Shown: piece after piece, positions 54,663-64,000 of the stretch
Numbering within the stretch: position 1 is the first letter of the stretch
How the letters are laid out: every line of letters starts with the position of its first letter
Origin: Pseudomonas sp. SJZ074
Lineage (GTDB): Bacteria; Pseudomonadota; Gammaproteobacteria; Pseudomonadales; Pseudomonadaceae
Length of the DNA stretch: 64,000 nt
Assembly (NCBI RefSeq): GCF_007828215.1
Contig: NZ_VIUE01000015.1
Span: forward strand, 62,001-126,000
Direction: 5' to 3'
Position numbers and translations under genes: made by a program
Notes under the pieces: generated by a model
The model's input: only the letters and a program-made list of their open reading frames with translations
The model's database searches: none
Told to the model about the DNA's origin: nothing

Positions 54663-56066
54663 TCACTTCCACAGCTGGGCGGCGAACACCACGAGGATGC
54701 CGATCGGGGCCACGTAGCGCATCAGGAACAGGCTCAAGGCGAATAATACAGGGCTGCGCAGCGACAACTCATCGCGTACGGCTTCCCGGCCCATGATCCA
54801 CCCTGCAAATACCACGAAACACAAACCACCCAACGGCAGCATGATCCGTGATGTAAAGAAATCAATCACGCCGAAGAAATCCAGTCCTCCGGTTGCCCCC
54901 CATTGGTAGAGGCGGAACAGGCCGTCTTCGTTCACGAAAAACTTCGCCTGCTTCCATATATTGAAGGAAAACACCGTCCCCAGCCCCACAAACCAGCAGG
55001 TGAAGGCCAGCCAGAACGTCACCCAGGCGCGACTGATCCGGGTCCGCTCAACCAGGTAGGCCACCATGGGCTCCAACAGGGAAATCGCCGAGCTCCAGGC
55101 CGCGATGGCGACCAGGACGAAAAATATCACGCCCATCACCTGGCCGAATGCCATGCTACCGAAGGCGAAAGGCAGACTCACAAACATCAGGCCCGGTCCC
55201 TCGCTGGGGTTCAGACCGGCTGCGAACACAATCGGAAACAATGCCACGCCCGCCATCAGCGACACGAAGGTGTCCAGCAGCGCGACACCAACCACCGTCC
55301 TGGTGAGGGAGGCGTTCTTGGGCATGTAGGCGCCATAGATCATGATCGAGCCAACCCCGACGCTCAGGGAGAAGAACGCATGCCCCATGGCCGGCAGCAG
55401 GCCGTCCAGGACTTTCTCCGGCTTGAAGTCGAACATGAAGTGCAGGCCCTCCATGAAATGCCCGGTGGTCATGCTGTAGCCCAGCAACACCAGGATCATC
55501 ACGAAAAGCAGCGGCATCATGACCCGCAGGCTGCGCTCAAGCCCTGCGACCACACCCTTGGCGATCACCACGGCGGAAAGCAACATGAAGACCGTGTGCC
55601 AGAGCGTCAATCTCCAGGGGTCCGAGATGACACCGCCGAAGTAGGCGCCCACCTGATCGGGTGCCACGCCTTGGAAATCGCCGCGCCCCATGTCAATGAT
55701 GTAATCCAGCGACCAACCACCGACCACACTGTAGAACGACAGGATCAGCAGCGCCGTGATCATCCCGGCGAAGGCGCCCCACGACCATTTGGGCGAGTGC
55801 CCCGCCTCCAAGGCCAGCACCTTCAAGGCATTGGCCGGGCTCTGCCGGGCGCGGCGACCGATCAGGGTCTCGGCCAGCATCACCGGCGCGCCGATGAGGG
55901 CGATACACGCCAGGAACATCAATACGAAGGCACCGCCACCGTAGACGCCGACCATGTAGGGAAATTTCCATATACTACCCAATCCCACGGCCGAGCCGGT
56001 CGCCGCGAGTATGAAGACCCAGCGGCTAGCCCAACTGCCGTGGACAGAAACCTTGTCTGTCGACAT
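54663..56066 (-). CDS. Sodium-dependent transporter (NSS/SNF family)
   Basis: A 467-residue membrane protein with about eleven or twelve membrane segments. WASRWVFILAATGSAVGLGS and IWKFPYMVGVYGGGAFVLMF are the family signature of TM1 and its loop. NSS proteins import amino acids or similar compounds with sodium. The substrate cannot be read from the sequence. It lies between ratA and smpB. The start at 56066 (MSTDKVSVHGSW) fits the usual short N-terminus. Confidence 0.93.
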   Translation of the reverse strand: MSTDKVSVHGSWASRWVFILAATGSAVGLGSIWKFPYMVGVYGGGAFVLMFLACIALIGAPVMLAETLIGRRARQSPANALKVLALEAGHSPKWSWGAFAGMITALLILSFYSVVGGWSLDYIIDMGRGDFQGVAPDQVGAYFGGVISDPWRLTLWHTVFMLLSAVVIAKGVVAGLERSLRVMMPLLFVMILVLLGYSMTTGHFMEGLHFMFDFKPEKVLDGLLPAMGHAFFSLSVGVGSIMIYGAYMPKNASLTRTVVGVALLDTFVSLMAGVALFPIVFAAGLNPSEGPGLMFVSLPFAFGSMAFGQVMGVIFFVLVAIAAWSSAISLLEPMVAYLVERTRISRAWVTFWLAFTCWFVGLGTVFSFNIWKQAKFFVNEDGLFRLYQWGATGGLDFFGVIDFFTSRIMLPLGGLCFVVFAGWIMGREAVRDELSLRSPVLFALSLFLMRYVAPIGILVVFAAQLWK

Positions 56067-56184
56067 CGTGATCACGCCCAAGCGTTCAAAAAAGAGGCCG
56101 CATTGTCCGGGATTCACTCAACGTGCTCAAGCATGCTGCTTCACCGTAGCCGACACGCACGCAACTGCCTATAATGCCGCCCCT

Positions 56185-56667
56185 ATGGCTAAACAGAAGA
56201 AACACCCCACAGGGACCATCGCGCAAAATAAAAAGGCGCGACACGACTACTTCATCGAACAGCGTTTCGAGGCTGGCATGGTCCTGGCCGGCTGGGAAGT
56301 AAAGAGCCTGCGCGCAGGCAAGGCGCAACTGGTCGACAGCTACGTGCTGCTCAAGGATGGCGAAGCGTGGTTGCTGGGCAGCCACATCACGCCATTGACC
56401 ACCGCCAGCACCCACGTGATTGCCGACCCGGTGCGCTCGCGCAAGCTGCTGCTCAACAAGCGTGAGCTGGAAAAACTCTTCGCTTCCGTACAGCAGAAGG
56501 GCTACGCCTGCGTCTGCACGTCGCTGTACTGGAGCAAGCACTTGATCAAGTGCGAGATTGCGCTGGGCAAGGGCAAGAAGGAATACGACAAGCGCGATAC
56601 CGAGCGCGAGCGCGACGCCGGTCGCGAACTGCAGCGTGCGGTGCGTAACAAGGGCAAGGAAGATTAA
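56185..56667 (+). CDS. smpB: SsrA-binding protein SmpB
   Basis: A 160-residue SmpB with NKKARHDYFIEQRFEAGMVL, GWEVKSLRAGKAQLVDSYV and a basic tail (KKEYDKRDTERERDAGRE). It brings tmRNA to stalled ribosomes. The start at 56185 (MAKQKKHPTGT) is the usual one. It is divergent from the NSS transporter; a REP pair follows its stop. Confidence 0.97.
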   Translation: MAKQKKHPTGTIAQNKKARHDYFIEQRFEAGMVLAGWEVKSLRAGKAQLVDSYVLLKDGEAWLLGSHITPLTTASTHVIADPVRSRKLLLNKRELEKLFASVQQKGYACVCTSLYWSKHLIKCEIALGKGKKEYDKRDTERERDAGRELQRAVRNKGKED

Positions 56668-56684
56668 GCCCACCTAGAACCCAA

Positions 56685-56774
56685 TGTGGGAGCGAGCCTG
56701 CTCGCGATAGCGTATGGTCAGTCGACATCGATGTTGACTGACCCACCGCCATCGCGAGCAGGCTCGCTCCCACA
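56685..56774. repeat. REP doublet (REPIN) between smpB and lldR
   Basis: A 24-base unit (56685-56708, core GTGGGAGCGAGCCTGCTCGC) recurs inverted at 56751-56774. Between them a second, shorter inverted repeat GGTCAGTC/GACTGACC is nested. The whole folds into one long hairpin, a typical REPIN of P. fluorescens-group genomes. It separates the convergent smpB and lldR. Confidence 0.9.
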
Positions 56775-56795
56775 GGGTTAGCGAAACCTGACCGG

Positions 56796-57563
56796 CTATA
56801 TCCCCTTGCGCCGCTCTGCCCGCGCCACTCGCTGTACTTCCTGGCGCACCTCCTCCAACACTTCCTGCACATACAGAATATGTCGGCTGGACACTTCCCG
56901 CGCCTGCTCGGCGTGCCCGTCCATGATTGCCTGGTACAACTCCCGATGCTGGCTGATCAGCATATCGCGGGTTTCGCTGCGCTGCTTGTACATGCCGCCG
57001 ATGTTGGTCACCACATTGCGCTTGAGCAGGTCGAACAGCCCACGGATGGTATGCAGCAGGACCGCGTTATGGCTGGCCTCGGCAATCGCCAGGTGGAACC
57101 GGGCGTCCGCCGCTCCCTCCTCCGCCCGGCTCACTTCATCGTGGCGCGCATAGCAATCCTGCAACTCATCGAACGCCGCCGTCAGCCGCTCACGATCCAC
57201 TTCCGTGGCCCGCAACGCCGCGTAATAGGCGCAGGATGCTTCCAGCGTATGACGAAACTCCAACAAGTCACGCTGCGCTTCGGGATTGCTTTCCAATAGC
57301 TGCAGCAGCGGATCGCTGAACGTCGAGCCCAACGATTCCACCACGTAGTTACCGCCGCCTTGCCGACTGACCAGCAAGCCTTTGGCCGTCAGCTTCTGGA
57401 TCGCCTCGCGCAATGAAGGACGTGAGACGCCGAACTGTTCGGCCAGGGTCCGCTCGGCCGGCAGCCGCTCACCAGACTTCAGCGTGCCTTCAAGAATCAT
57501 TCCTTCAAGCCGCTCGACAATATCGTCAGACAAACGGCGCTGACGAATCTGATCAAACCCCAT
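56796..57563 (-). CDS. lldR: GntR-family lactate regulator LldR
   Basis: A 255-residue regulator. The N-terminal winged helix (about 7-75) has LKSGERLPAERTLAEQFGVS and RPSLREAIQKLTAKGLLVSR, and the C-terminus is an FCD ligand domain with FHLAIAEASHN. The FadR-type with FCD domain beside lldP is LldR, released from DNA by lactate. The start at 57563 is preferred over one five codons upstream. It is divergent from lldP. Confidence 0.93.
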   Translation of the reverse strand: MGFDQIRQRRLSDDIVERLEGMILEGTLKSGERLPAERTLAEQFGVSRPSLREAIQKLTAKGLLVSRQGGGNYVVESLGSTFSDPLLQLLESNPEAQRDLLEFRHTLEASCAYYAALRATEVDRERLTAAFDELQDCYARHDEVSRAEEGAADARFHLAIAEASHNAVLLHTIRGLFDLLKRNVVTNIGGMYKQRSETRDMLISQHRELYQAIMDGHAEQAREVSSRHILYVQEVLEEVRQEVQRVARAERRKGI

Positions 57564-57756
57564 AACTCGACTCTCCACGATCCCGGCAGCTCGCCGGGCT
57601 CTCTATTCTGGCCCATCCGGGCCCTGCCCACACCTACCAGAAGCCATTCAGGCAAACAGATCAGATGCGATCTGCACCGTTTATTCGACGAAAGTTTCAG
57701 GGCGGCAAATTGACACACGATAGCCAAGGCTTTTACCCTAGCCGACAGCGCTTGTA

Positions 57757-57773
57757 AATTGGTCTTACCAATT
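57757..57773. promoter_or_regulatory. LldR-type operator
   Basis: AATTGGTCTTACCAATT, a perfect 7+7 inverted repeat with a 3-base centre. This fits the known TTGGT-N-ACCAA pattern of LldR and PdhR sites. It lies 54 bases before lldP and 194 before lldR. Confidence 0.85.
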
Positions 57774-57826
57774 AACCAAAACCGCTGACCAGTGCCTGAC
57801 CAACAACAATTAGGGGCTCACCCACC

Positions 57827-59521
57827 ATGCAAACCTGGCAACAGCTTTACAGCCCGCTCGGCAGTCTCGGCTTGTCCGCACTCGCGGCCGTCATTCCCAT
57901 CGTATTTTTCTTCCTGGCCCTGGCGGTGTTTCGCCTCAAGGGGCATGTGGCGGGAAGCATTACCCTGGCCCTGGCGATTGCCGTGGCAATCTTTGCGTTC
58001 AACATGCCTGCCGACATGGCCTTCGCCGCTGCCGGCTATGGTTTTGCCTATGGCCTGTGGCCCATCGCCTGGATCATCGTCGCCGCCGTTTTCCTTTACA
58101 AACTGACGGTCAAGAGCGGCCAGTTCGAGGTCATTCGCAGTTCGGTGCTGTCGATTACCGATGACCAGCGCCTGCAGGTATTGTTGATCGGCTTCTGCTT
58201 TGGCGCCTTTCTGGAAGGTGCCGCCGGCTTCGGTGCACCCGTGGCGATCACTGCCGCCCTGCTCGTGGGCCTGGGCTTCAACCCGCTGTATGCCGCCGGG
58301 CTGTGCCTGATTGCCAACACCGCGCCTGTGGCGTTCGGCGCCCTGGGCATCCCGATTATCGTGGCGGGCCAAGTGACGGGCATCGACGCCGTCAAAATCG
58401 GCGCCATGACCGGACGCCAACTGCCACTGCTGTCGCTGTTCGTACCGTTCTGGCTGGTATTCATGATGGATGGCCTGCGCGGCGTGCGCGAAACCTGGCC
58501 AGCGGCGCTGGTGGCAGGCTTGAGTTTTGCCATCACCCAGTACTTCACCTCCAACTTCATCGGCCCAGAGCTGCCGGACATCACCTCGGCCCTGGCCAGC
58601 TTGATCTCGCTGACATTGTTTCTGAAGGTCTGGCAACCCAAACGCAGCGCAGGGGCCCAGATTGCCGGCGCCACTTACGGCGCAGCAGTGACCGCCAGCG
58701 TCGGCGGTTTCGGCCAACCGCGCAGCACCGCGGCTTCGCCCTACAGCCTGGGGGAAATCATCAAGGCCTGGTCGCCGTTCCTGATCCTTACCGTGCTGGT
58801 CACGATCTGGACCTTGAAACCGTTCAAGGCGATGTTCGCCGCCGGCGGCTCGATGTACGCCTGGGTATTCAATTTCGCCATCCCGCACCTGGACCAGATG
58901 GTGATCAAGGTCGCTCCCATCGTGGTCAACCCCACCGCCATTCCGGCCGTGTTCAAACTTGATCCGATTTCGGCCACCGGCACGGCGATTTTCTTCTCCG
59001 CACTGATCTCGATGCTGGTGCTGAAGATCAACATCAAAACTGGTCTTACCACTTTCAAGGAGACGTTTTTCGAGCTGCGCTGGCCGATCCTGTCCATCGG
59101 CATGGTGCTGGCCTTCGCCTTCGTCACCAACTACTCGGGCATGTCGTCGACCATGGCCCTGGTGCTGGCCGGCACAGGCGCGGCGTTTCCGTTCTTCTCG
59201 CCCTTCCTGGGTTGGCTGGGGGTGTTCCTGACCGGCTCCGATACTTCGTCCAACGCCCTGTTCAGTTCGCTGCAAGCCACCACCGCGCACCAGATCGGCG
59301 TCAACGACACATTGCTCGTGGCGGCCAATACCAGCGGCGGCGTGACCGGCAAGATGATTTCGCCGCAATCGATCGCAGTGGCCTGCGCAGCCACCGGGCT
59401 GGTGGGCAAAGAGTCGGACCTGTTCCGTTTTACCCTGAAACACAGCCTATTCTTTGCAACGATCGTCGGCTTGATCACGTTGGCCCAGGCCTACTGGTTC
59501 ACCGGCATGCTGGTGCATTGA
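57827..59521 (+). CDS. lldP: L-lactate permease
   Basis: A 564-residue permease with about twelve or more membrane segments and the LctP motifs FGAFLEGAAGFGAPVAITAA and NTAPVAFGALGIPI, ending with NTSGGVTGKMISPQSIAVA. It imports lactate (and glycolate) with protons. It heads the operon lldP-lldEFG-dld. Confidence 0.97.
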   Translation: MQTWQQLYSPLGSLGLSALAAVIPIVFFFLALAVFRLKGHVAGSITLALAIAVAIFAFNMPADMAFAAAGYGFAYGLWPIAWIIVAAVFLYKLTVKSGQFEVIRSSVLSITDDQRLQVLLIGFCFGAFLEGAAGFGAPVAITAALLVGLGFNPLYAAGLCLIANTAPVAFGALGIPIIVAGQVTGIDAVKIGAMTGRQLPLLSLFVPFWLVFMMDGLRGVRETWPAALVAGLSFAITQYFTSNFIGPELPDITSALASLISLTLFLKVWQPKRSAGAQIAGATYGAAVTASVGGFGQPRSTAASPYSLGEIIKAWSPFLILTVLVTIWTLKPFKAMFAAGGSMYAWVFNFAIPHLDQMVIKVAPIVVNPTAIPAVFKLDPISATGTAIFFSALISMLVLKINIKTGLTTFKETFFELRWPILSIGMVLAFAFVTNYSGMSSTMALVLAGTGAAFPFFSPFLGWLGVFLTGSDTSSNALFSSLQATTAHQIGVNDTLLVAANTSGGVTGKMISPQSIAVACAATGLVGKESDLFRFTLKHSLFFATIVGLITLAQAYWFTGMLVH

Positions 59522-59671
59522 GTCCTACAAGCTGCCTGGAAAAAACCGACGCCGGAACATCCTCCGGCGTTCGCTATCGACAACCGGGTCTGCAAGGTTG
59601 CTGAAAGATTTGCTCTCTATATTCAGCAGCCTCAGCGGACGGATAACCGGGACCACCCGGAGACACGCCTG

Positions 59672-60496
59672 ATGAGCGAGCTTTTTTACAACGCCGTGCC
59701 GAACGCGACCCGTGTCGCCCCGCCATTGCCCGAGCCTCGGCAGTACCCCAGCGAGAAACCGCAACGGGTCTACCTGTTCGGCACCTGCGTGGTGGACCTG
59801 TTCTACCCCGAAGCCGGGATGGACGCGATCCATCTTTTGCAGCGCGAAGGGATCCGGGTGGAGTATCCGCAAGGGCAAACCTGTTGCGGGCAACCGGCGT
59901 ACACCTCGGGCTATACCGAGCAGGCCCGGACGGTGGCGCGGGCGCAACTGGCGTTGTTTGCCGAGGACTATCCGGTAGTGGTGCCCTCGGGTTCCTGCGC
60001 CGGCATGATGCGCGAGCATTACGCCGACCTGTTCAAGGATGAACCCGAGACGCTCAAGCAAATCCAGGCCCTGGCTGCCCGGACCTATGAGCTGGCCGAA
60101 TTCCTGTTGTTCGTCTGCAAGGTCCAGCTTCAGGACAGCGGCACACCGGTAAAGATTGCGTTGCACACGTCCTGCTCGGCACGACGTGAAATGAACACCC
60201 ACCTGCACGGCCGCGCGTTGTTGGCGCAGCTACGCAATGTGGAGCGGGTTGAACACAGCCACGAAAGCGAATGCTGCGGCTTTGGTGGGACATTCAGCGT
60301 TCGCATGCCGGATATTTCCGGCGCGATGGTGGCCGACAAGACCCGGGCGTTGAAGGAATCCGGCGCGCACAAGGTCGTCAGTGCCGATTGCGGCTGCCTG
60401 ATGAACATCAACGGCGCTCTGGAAAAACAGCAGGAGGCGTTGCGCGGCCAGCACTTGGCGAGTTTCCTCTGGCAGCGTACCGGAGGTGTGGCATGA
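59672..60496 (+). CDS. lldE: L-lactate dehydrogenase complex subunit LldE (LutA)
   Basis: A 274-residue protein with two cysteine-rich CCG-type regions: QTCCGQPAYTSGY near residue 70 and SECCGFGGTFSV near 200. It forms with LldF and LldG the iron-sulfur L-lactate oxidising complex (LutABC). 150 bases with a small hairpin CGCCGG/CCGGCG separate it from lldP, so it is probably cotranscribed. Its stop overlaps the lldF start. Confidence 0.94.
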   Translation: MSELFYNAVPNATRVAPPLPEPRQYPSEKPQRVYLFGTCVVDLFYPEAGMDAIHLLQREGIRVEYPQGQTCCGQPAYTSGYTEQARTVARAQLALFAEDYPVVVPSGSCAGMMREHYADLFKDEPETLKQIQALAARTYELAEFLLFVCKVQLQDSGTPVKIALHTSCSARREMNTHLHGRALLAQLRNVERVEHSHESECCGFGGTFSVRMPDISGAMVADKTRALKESGAHKVVSADCGCLMNINGALEKQQEALRGQHLASFLWQRTGGVA

Positions 60497-61950
60497 GCAC
60501 GCCGACGCTGATTCCGACCGTTGAACTGCAGGAAGATTTTCGTGCCCGCGCCCACAAGGCCCTGGGCGACACGCAATTGCGAAACAACTTTCGCACTGCG
60601 ATGGATTCACTGATGACCAAGCGGGCAACGTCCTTCAGCGATGCCCACGAAAGAGAACACCTGCGAGTGCTCGGCAACGCCGTCCGCGCCCGTGCGTTAT
60701 CGAAGCTGCCCGACCTGCTCGAGCGGCTTGAAAGCAACCTGACCCGCAACGGTGTGACTGTGCACTGGGCGGAGACGGTGGACGAAGCCAACGGCATCGT
60801 CCTCTCGATCATCCGCGCTCACGAGGCGCGGCAAGTGATCAAGGGCAAATCGATGGTCAGCGAAGAGATGGAGATGAACCATTTCCTCGAGGCTCGGGAC
60901 ATTGAATGTCTTGAGTCCGACATGGGGGAATACATCGTCCAGCTCGACCACGAGAAGCCTTCACACATCATTATGCCGGCGATCCACAAGAATGCCGGTC
61001 AGGTCGCGTCCTTGTTCCACGACAAACTCGGCGTGGAGTACACCAAGGACGTCGACCAACTCATTCAGATTGGTCGCAAGGTCTTGCGGCAGAAATTCTT
61101 CGAGGCCGACATCGGCGTGTCGGGCGTCAATTTCGCCGTCGCCGAAACCGGCACCCTGCTGCTGGTGGAAAACGAAGGCAACGGGCGAATGTCCACCACC
61201 GTGCCGCCGGTGCACATCGCCGTGACCGGCATCGAAAAAGTGGTGGAGAACCTGCGCGATGTGGTGCCGCTGCTCTCATTGCTGACCCGCTCGGCCCTCG
61301 GCCAGCCGATCACCACCTACGTCAACATGATCTCTGGCCCGCGCAAGGCCGACGAATTGGACGGCCCCCAGGAAGTGCACCTGGTGCTACTGGATAACGG
61401 TCGCAGCCAGGCGTTTGCCGACAGCGAATTGCGCCAGACCCTGAACTGCATCCGCTGCGGCGCCTGCATGAATCATTGCCCGGTCTACACCCGAATCGGC
61501 GGTCATGCCTACGGCGAGGTTTACCCGGGACCTATCGGAAAAATCATCACGCCGCACATGGTCGGCCTTGCCAAAGTGCCGGACCACCCAAGCGCGTCTT
61601 CACTGTGTGGCGCCTGCGGTGAAGTGTGCCCGGTGAAAATCCCGATCCCCGCCCTGCTGCGGCGCCTGCGGGAAGAAAACGTCAAGGCGCCGGACAGCCC
61701 GAACCAAGTGATGCGCGGTCAGGGCAGCAAATATTCGCCCAAGGAACGCTTCATCTGGAATGCCTGGGCCCGGCTCAACAGTTCGCCACGGCTGTACCGG
61801 CTATTCGCCTTCCTGGCCACGCGCCTGCGCGCCCTGACGCCCAGCAACGTCGGCCCCTGGACCCAGAACCACAGCGCCCCCAAACCCGCCGCCCGCTCGC
61901 TGCACGACCTGGCCCGCGAACACCTCAAAGCCCAGGGAGACCGCCGATGA
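60493..61950 (+). CDS. lldF: L-lactate dehydrogenase complex subunit LldF (LutB)
   Basis: A 485-residue iron-sulfur protein. The N-terminal LutB/LUD part has VIKGKSMVSEEMEMNHFLEA. The ferredoxin-like cluster motifs are CIRCGACMNHCPVY near residue 320 and CGACGEVCPVKIP near 375. It transfers electrons from lactate. It overlaps both lldE and lldG by four bases. Confidence 0.95.
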   Translation: MSTPTLIPTVELQEDFRARAHKALGDTQLRNNFRTAMDSLMTKRATSFSDAHEREHLRVLGNAVRARALSKLPDLLERLESNLTRNGVTVHWAETVDEANGIVLSIIRAHEARQVIKGKSMVSEEMEMNHFLEARDIECLESDMGEYIVQLDHEKPSHIIMPAIHKNAGQVASLFHDKLGVEYTKDVDQLIQIGRKVLRQKFFEADIGVSGVNFAVAETGTLLLVENEGNGRMSTTVPPVHIAVTGIEKVVENLRDVVPLLSLLTRSALGQPITTYVNMISGPRKADELDGPQEVHLVLLDNGRSQAFADSELRQTLNCIRCGACMNHCPVYTRIGGHAYGEVYPGPIGKIITPHMVGLAKVPDHPSASSLCGACGEVCPVKIPIPALLRRLREENVKAPDSPNQVMRGQGSKYSPKERFIWNAWARLNSSPRLYRLFAFLATRLRALTPSNVGPWTQNHSAPKPAARSLHDLAREHLKAQGDRR

Positions 61951-62614
61951 GCGCCAGGGACAATATCCTCGCCAAACTGCGGAAAAGCCTGACCGGCACC
62001 ACGCCGGTTGCCGACCATTTCGACGTCGATCTGGTCACGCAAACCTATCGCTACGCGCCCGAAGAGCGCATCCCGCAGTTGCGCAAGCTGATGGAAGCGG
62101 TGCACACCGAAATCCACCTGACGTCGGGCGAAGGCTGGACGGCGCTGCTGGCGCAGTTGCTGCGCGACCGGCAATTGCCGAGCTTGCTGATTGCTCCAAC
62201 CACGGCGCACGGGCAAAAAATCACACAGTTCTGGGCGAATAATCCTGACCTGCCGGCCCTCAAGGCCTACAACCGGCCGGTCGAGGAATGGAAAGCCGAG
62301 CTGTTCAACGACACCCCCGCCAGCCTGACCGGAACCCTGGGCGCCATCGCTGCGACCGGCAGCCTGATTCTGTGGCCAACGCGGGAAGAACCACGGCTGA
62401 TGAGCCTGGTGCCGCCCGTACACTTTGCCCTGCTCAAGGCCAGCGAGATCCGCGATAACTTCTACGAAGTGCAGCAGGAATTCGACTGGGCCCAGGGCAT
62501 GCCCACCAACGCCCTGCTGGTGTCAGGCCCGTCGAAAACCGCCGACATCGAACAAGTCCTGGCCTACGGTGCCCATGGTCCCAAGGATCTGGTGGTACTG
62601 ATTCTGGAGGACCA

Positions 62615-62618
<4 letters not shown>
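61947..62618 (+). CDS. lldG: L-lactate dehydrogenase complex subunit LldG (LutC)
   Basis: A 223-residue LUD-domain protein with GAIAATGSLILWPTREEPRL and SLVPPVHFALLKASEI, typical of LutC. It is the third subunit of the lactate oxidising complex. It overlaps both neighbours by four bases. Confidence 0.94.

Positions 62619-64000
<1,382 letters not shown>

Overview
The window joins two kinds of DNA. Bases 1 to about 24,446 are one end of a lambda-like temperate prophage with a short-tailed (podovirus) virion. From about 24,447 to 64,000 is core chromosome of a Pseudomonas, most likely of the P. fluorescens group. The host call rests on gene order (pnp-rpsO-truB-rbfA-infB-nusA-rimP; secG-tpiA-glmM-folP-ftsH-rlmE; greA-carB-carA-dapB-dnaJ-dnaK-grpE; recN/fur/bamE/rnfH/ratA/smpB), on proteins of typical Pseudomonas length and sequence, on a REP-type inverted pair with the GTGGGAGCGAGCCTGC core, and on a lactate operon of the lldP-lutABC-dld type. 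The prophage ends at the 3' end of a tRNA-Thr(CGT) gene beside a P4-type tyrosine integrase. Its other end lies outside the window.

The prophage is built around an immunity region at 11.6-13.3 kb. cI is on the + strand. Cro- and CII-like genes are on the - strand, and two clusters of related 14-bp operator sites are visible, like lambda OR and OL. Leftward (- strand) from the PR-like promoter come cro, cII, a DUF1376 replication protein, a lambda P-like helicase loader, a zinc-ribbon protein, RusA and small genes. After a terminator follow holin, SAR endolysin, a small Acb2/Tad1-like hairpin protein and nested Rz/Rz1 spanins. Then come the virion genes: portal, Bbp19-like protein, scaffold, major capsid, cement and tail proteins, a set resembling Bordetella phage BPP-1 and epsilon15. 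No terminase gene is present. Rightward (+ strand) from the PL-like promoter runs a long chain of mostly overlapping genes: small zinc-binding, acidic and membrane proteins, RecT plus a YqaJ-type exonuclease, a protein with an FtsK gamma domain, a DnaQ-type exonuclease, an SPFH/band-7 membrane protein, an Arc-like repressor, and an AlpA-type excisionase that meets the integrase tail to tail.

Three copies of an 18-bp hairpin with a GAAA or GATC tetraloop sit directly behind stop codons in the late region. They split it into lysis, portal-scaffold and capsid-tail blocks. Terminator-like hairpins recur inside the rightward operon although no N-type antiterminator is recognisable.

The chromosomal part is ordinary but dense. 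It holds RNA decay and translation factors with tRNA-fMet and tRNA-Leu; protein export, glycolysis, amino-sugar, folate and FtsH genes; carbamoyl phosphate and lysine synthesis; the DnaK chaperone set with two clear sigma-32 promoters; DNA repair and iron regulation; trans-translation; and a lactate regulon with a perfect LldR-type operator between lldR and lldP. The last gene, dld, runs off the window.
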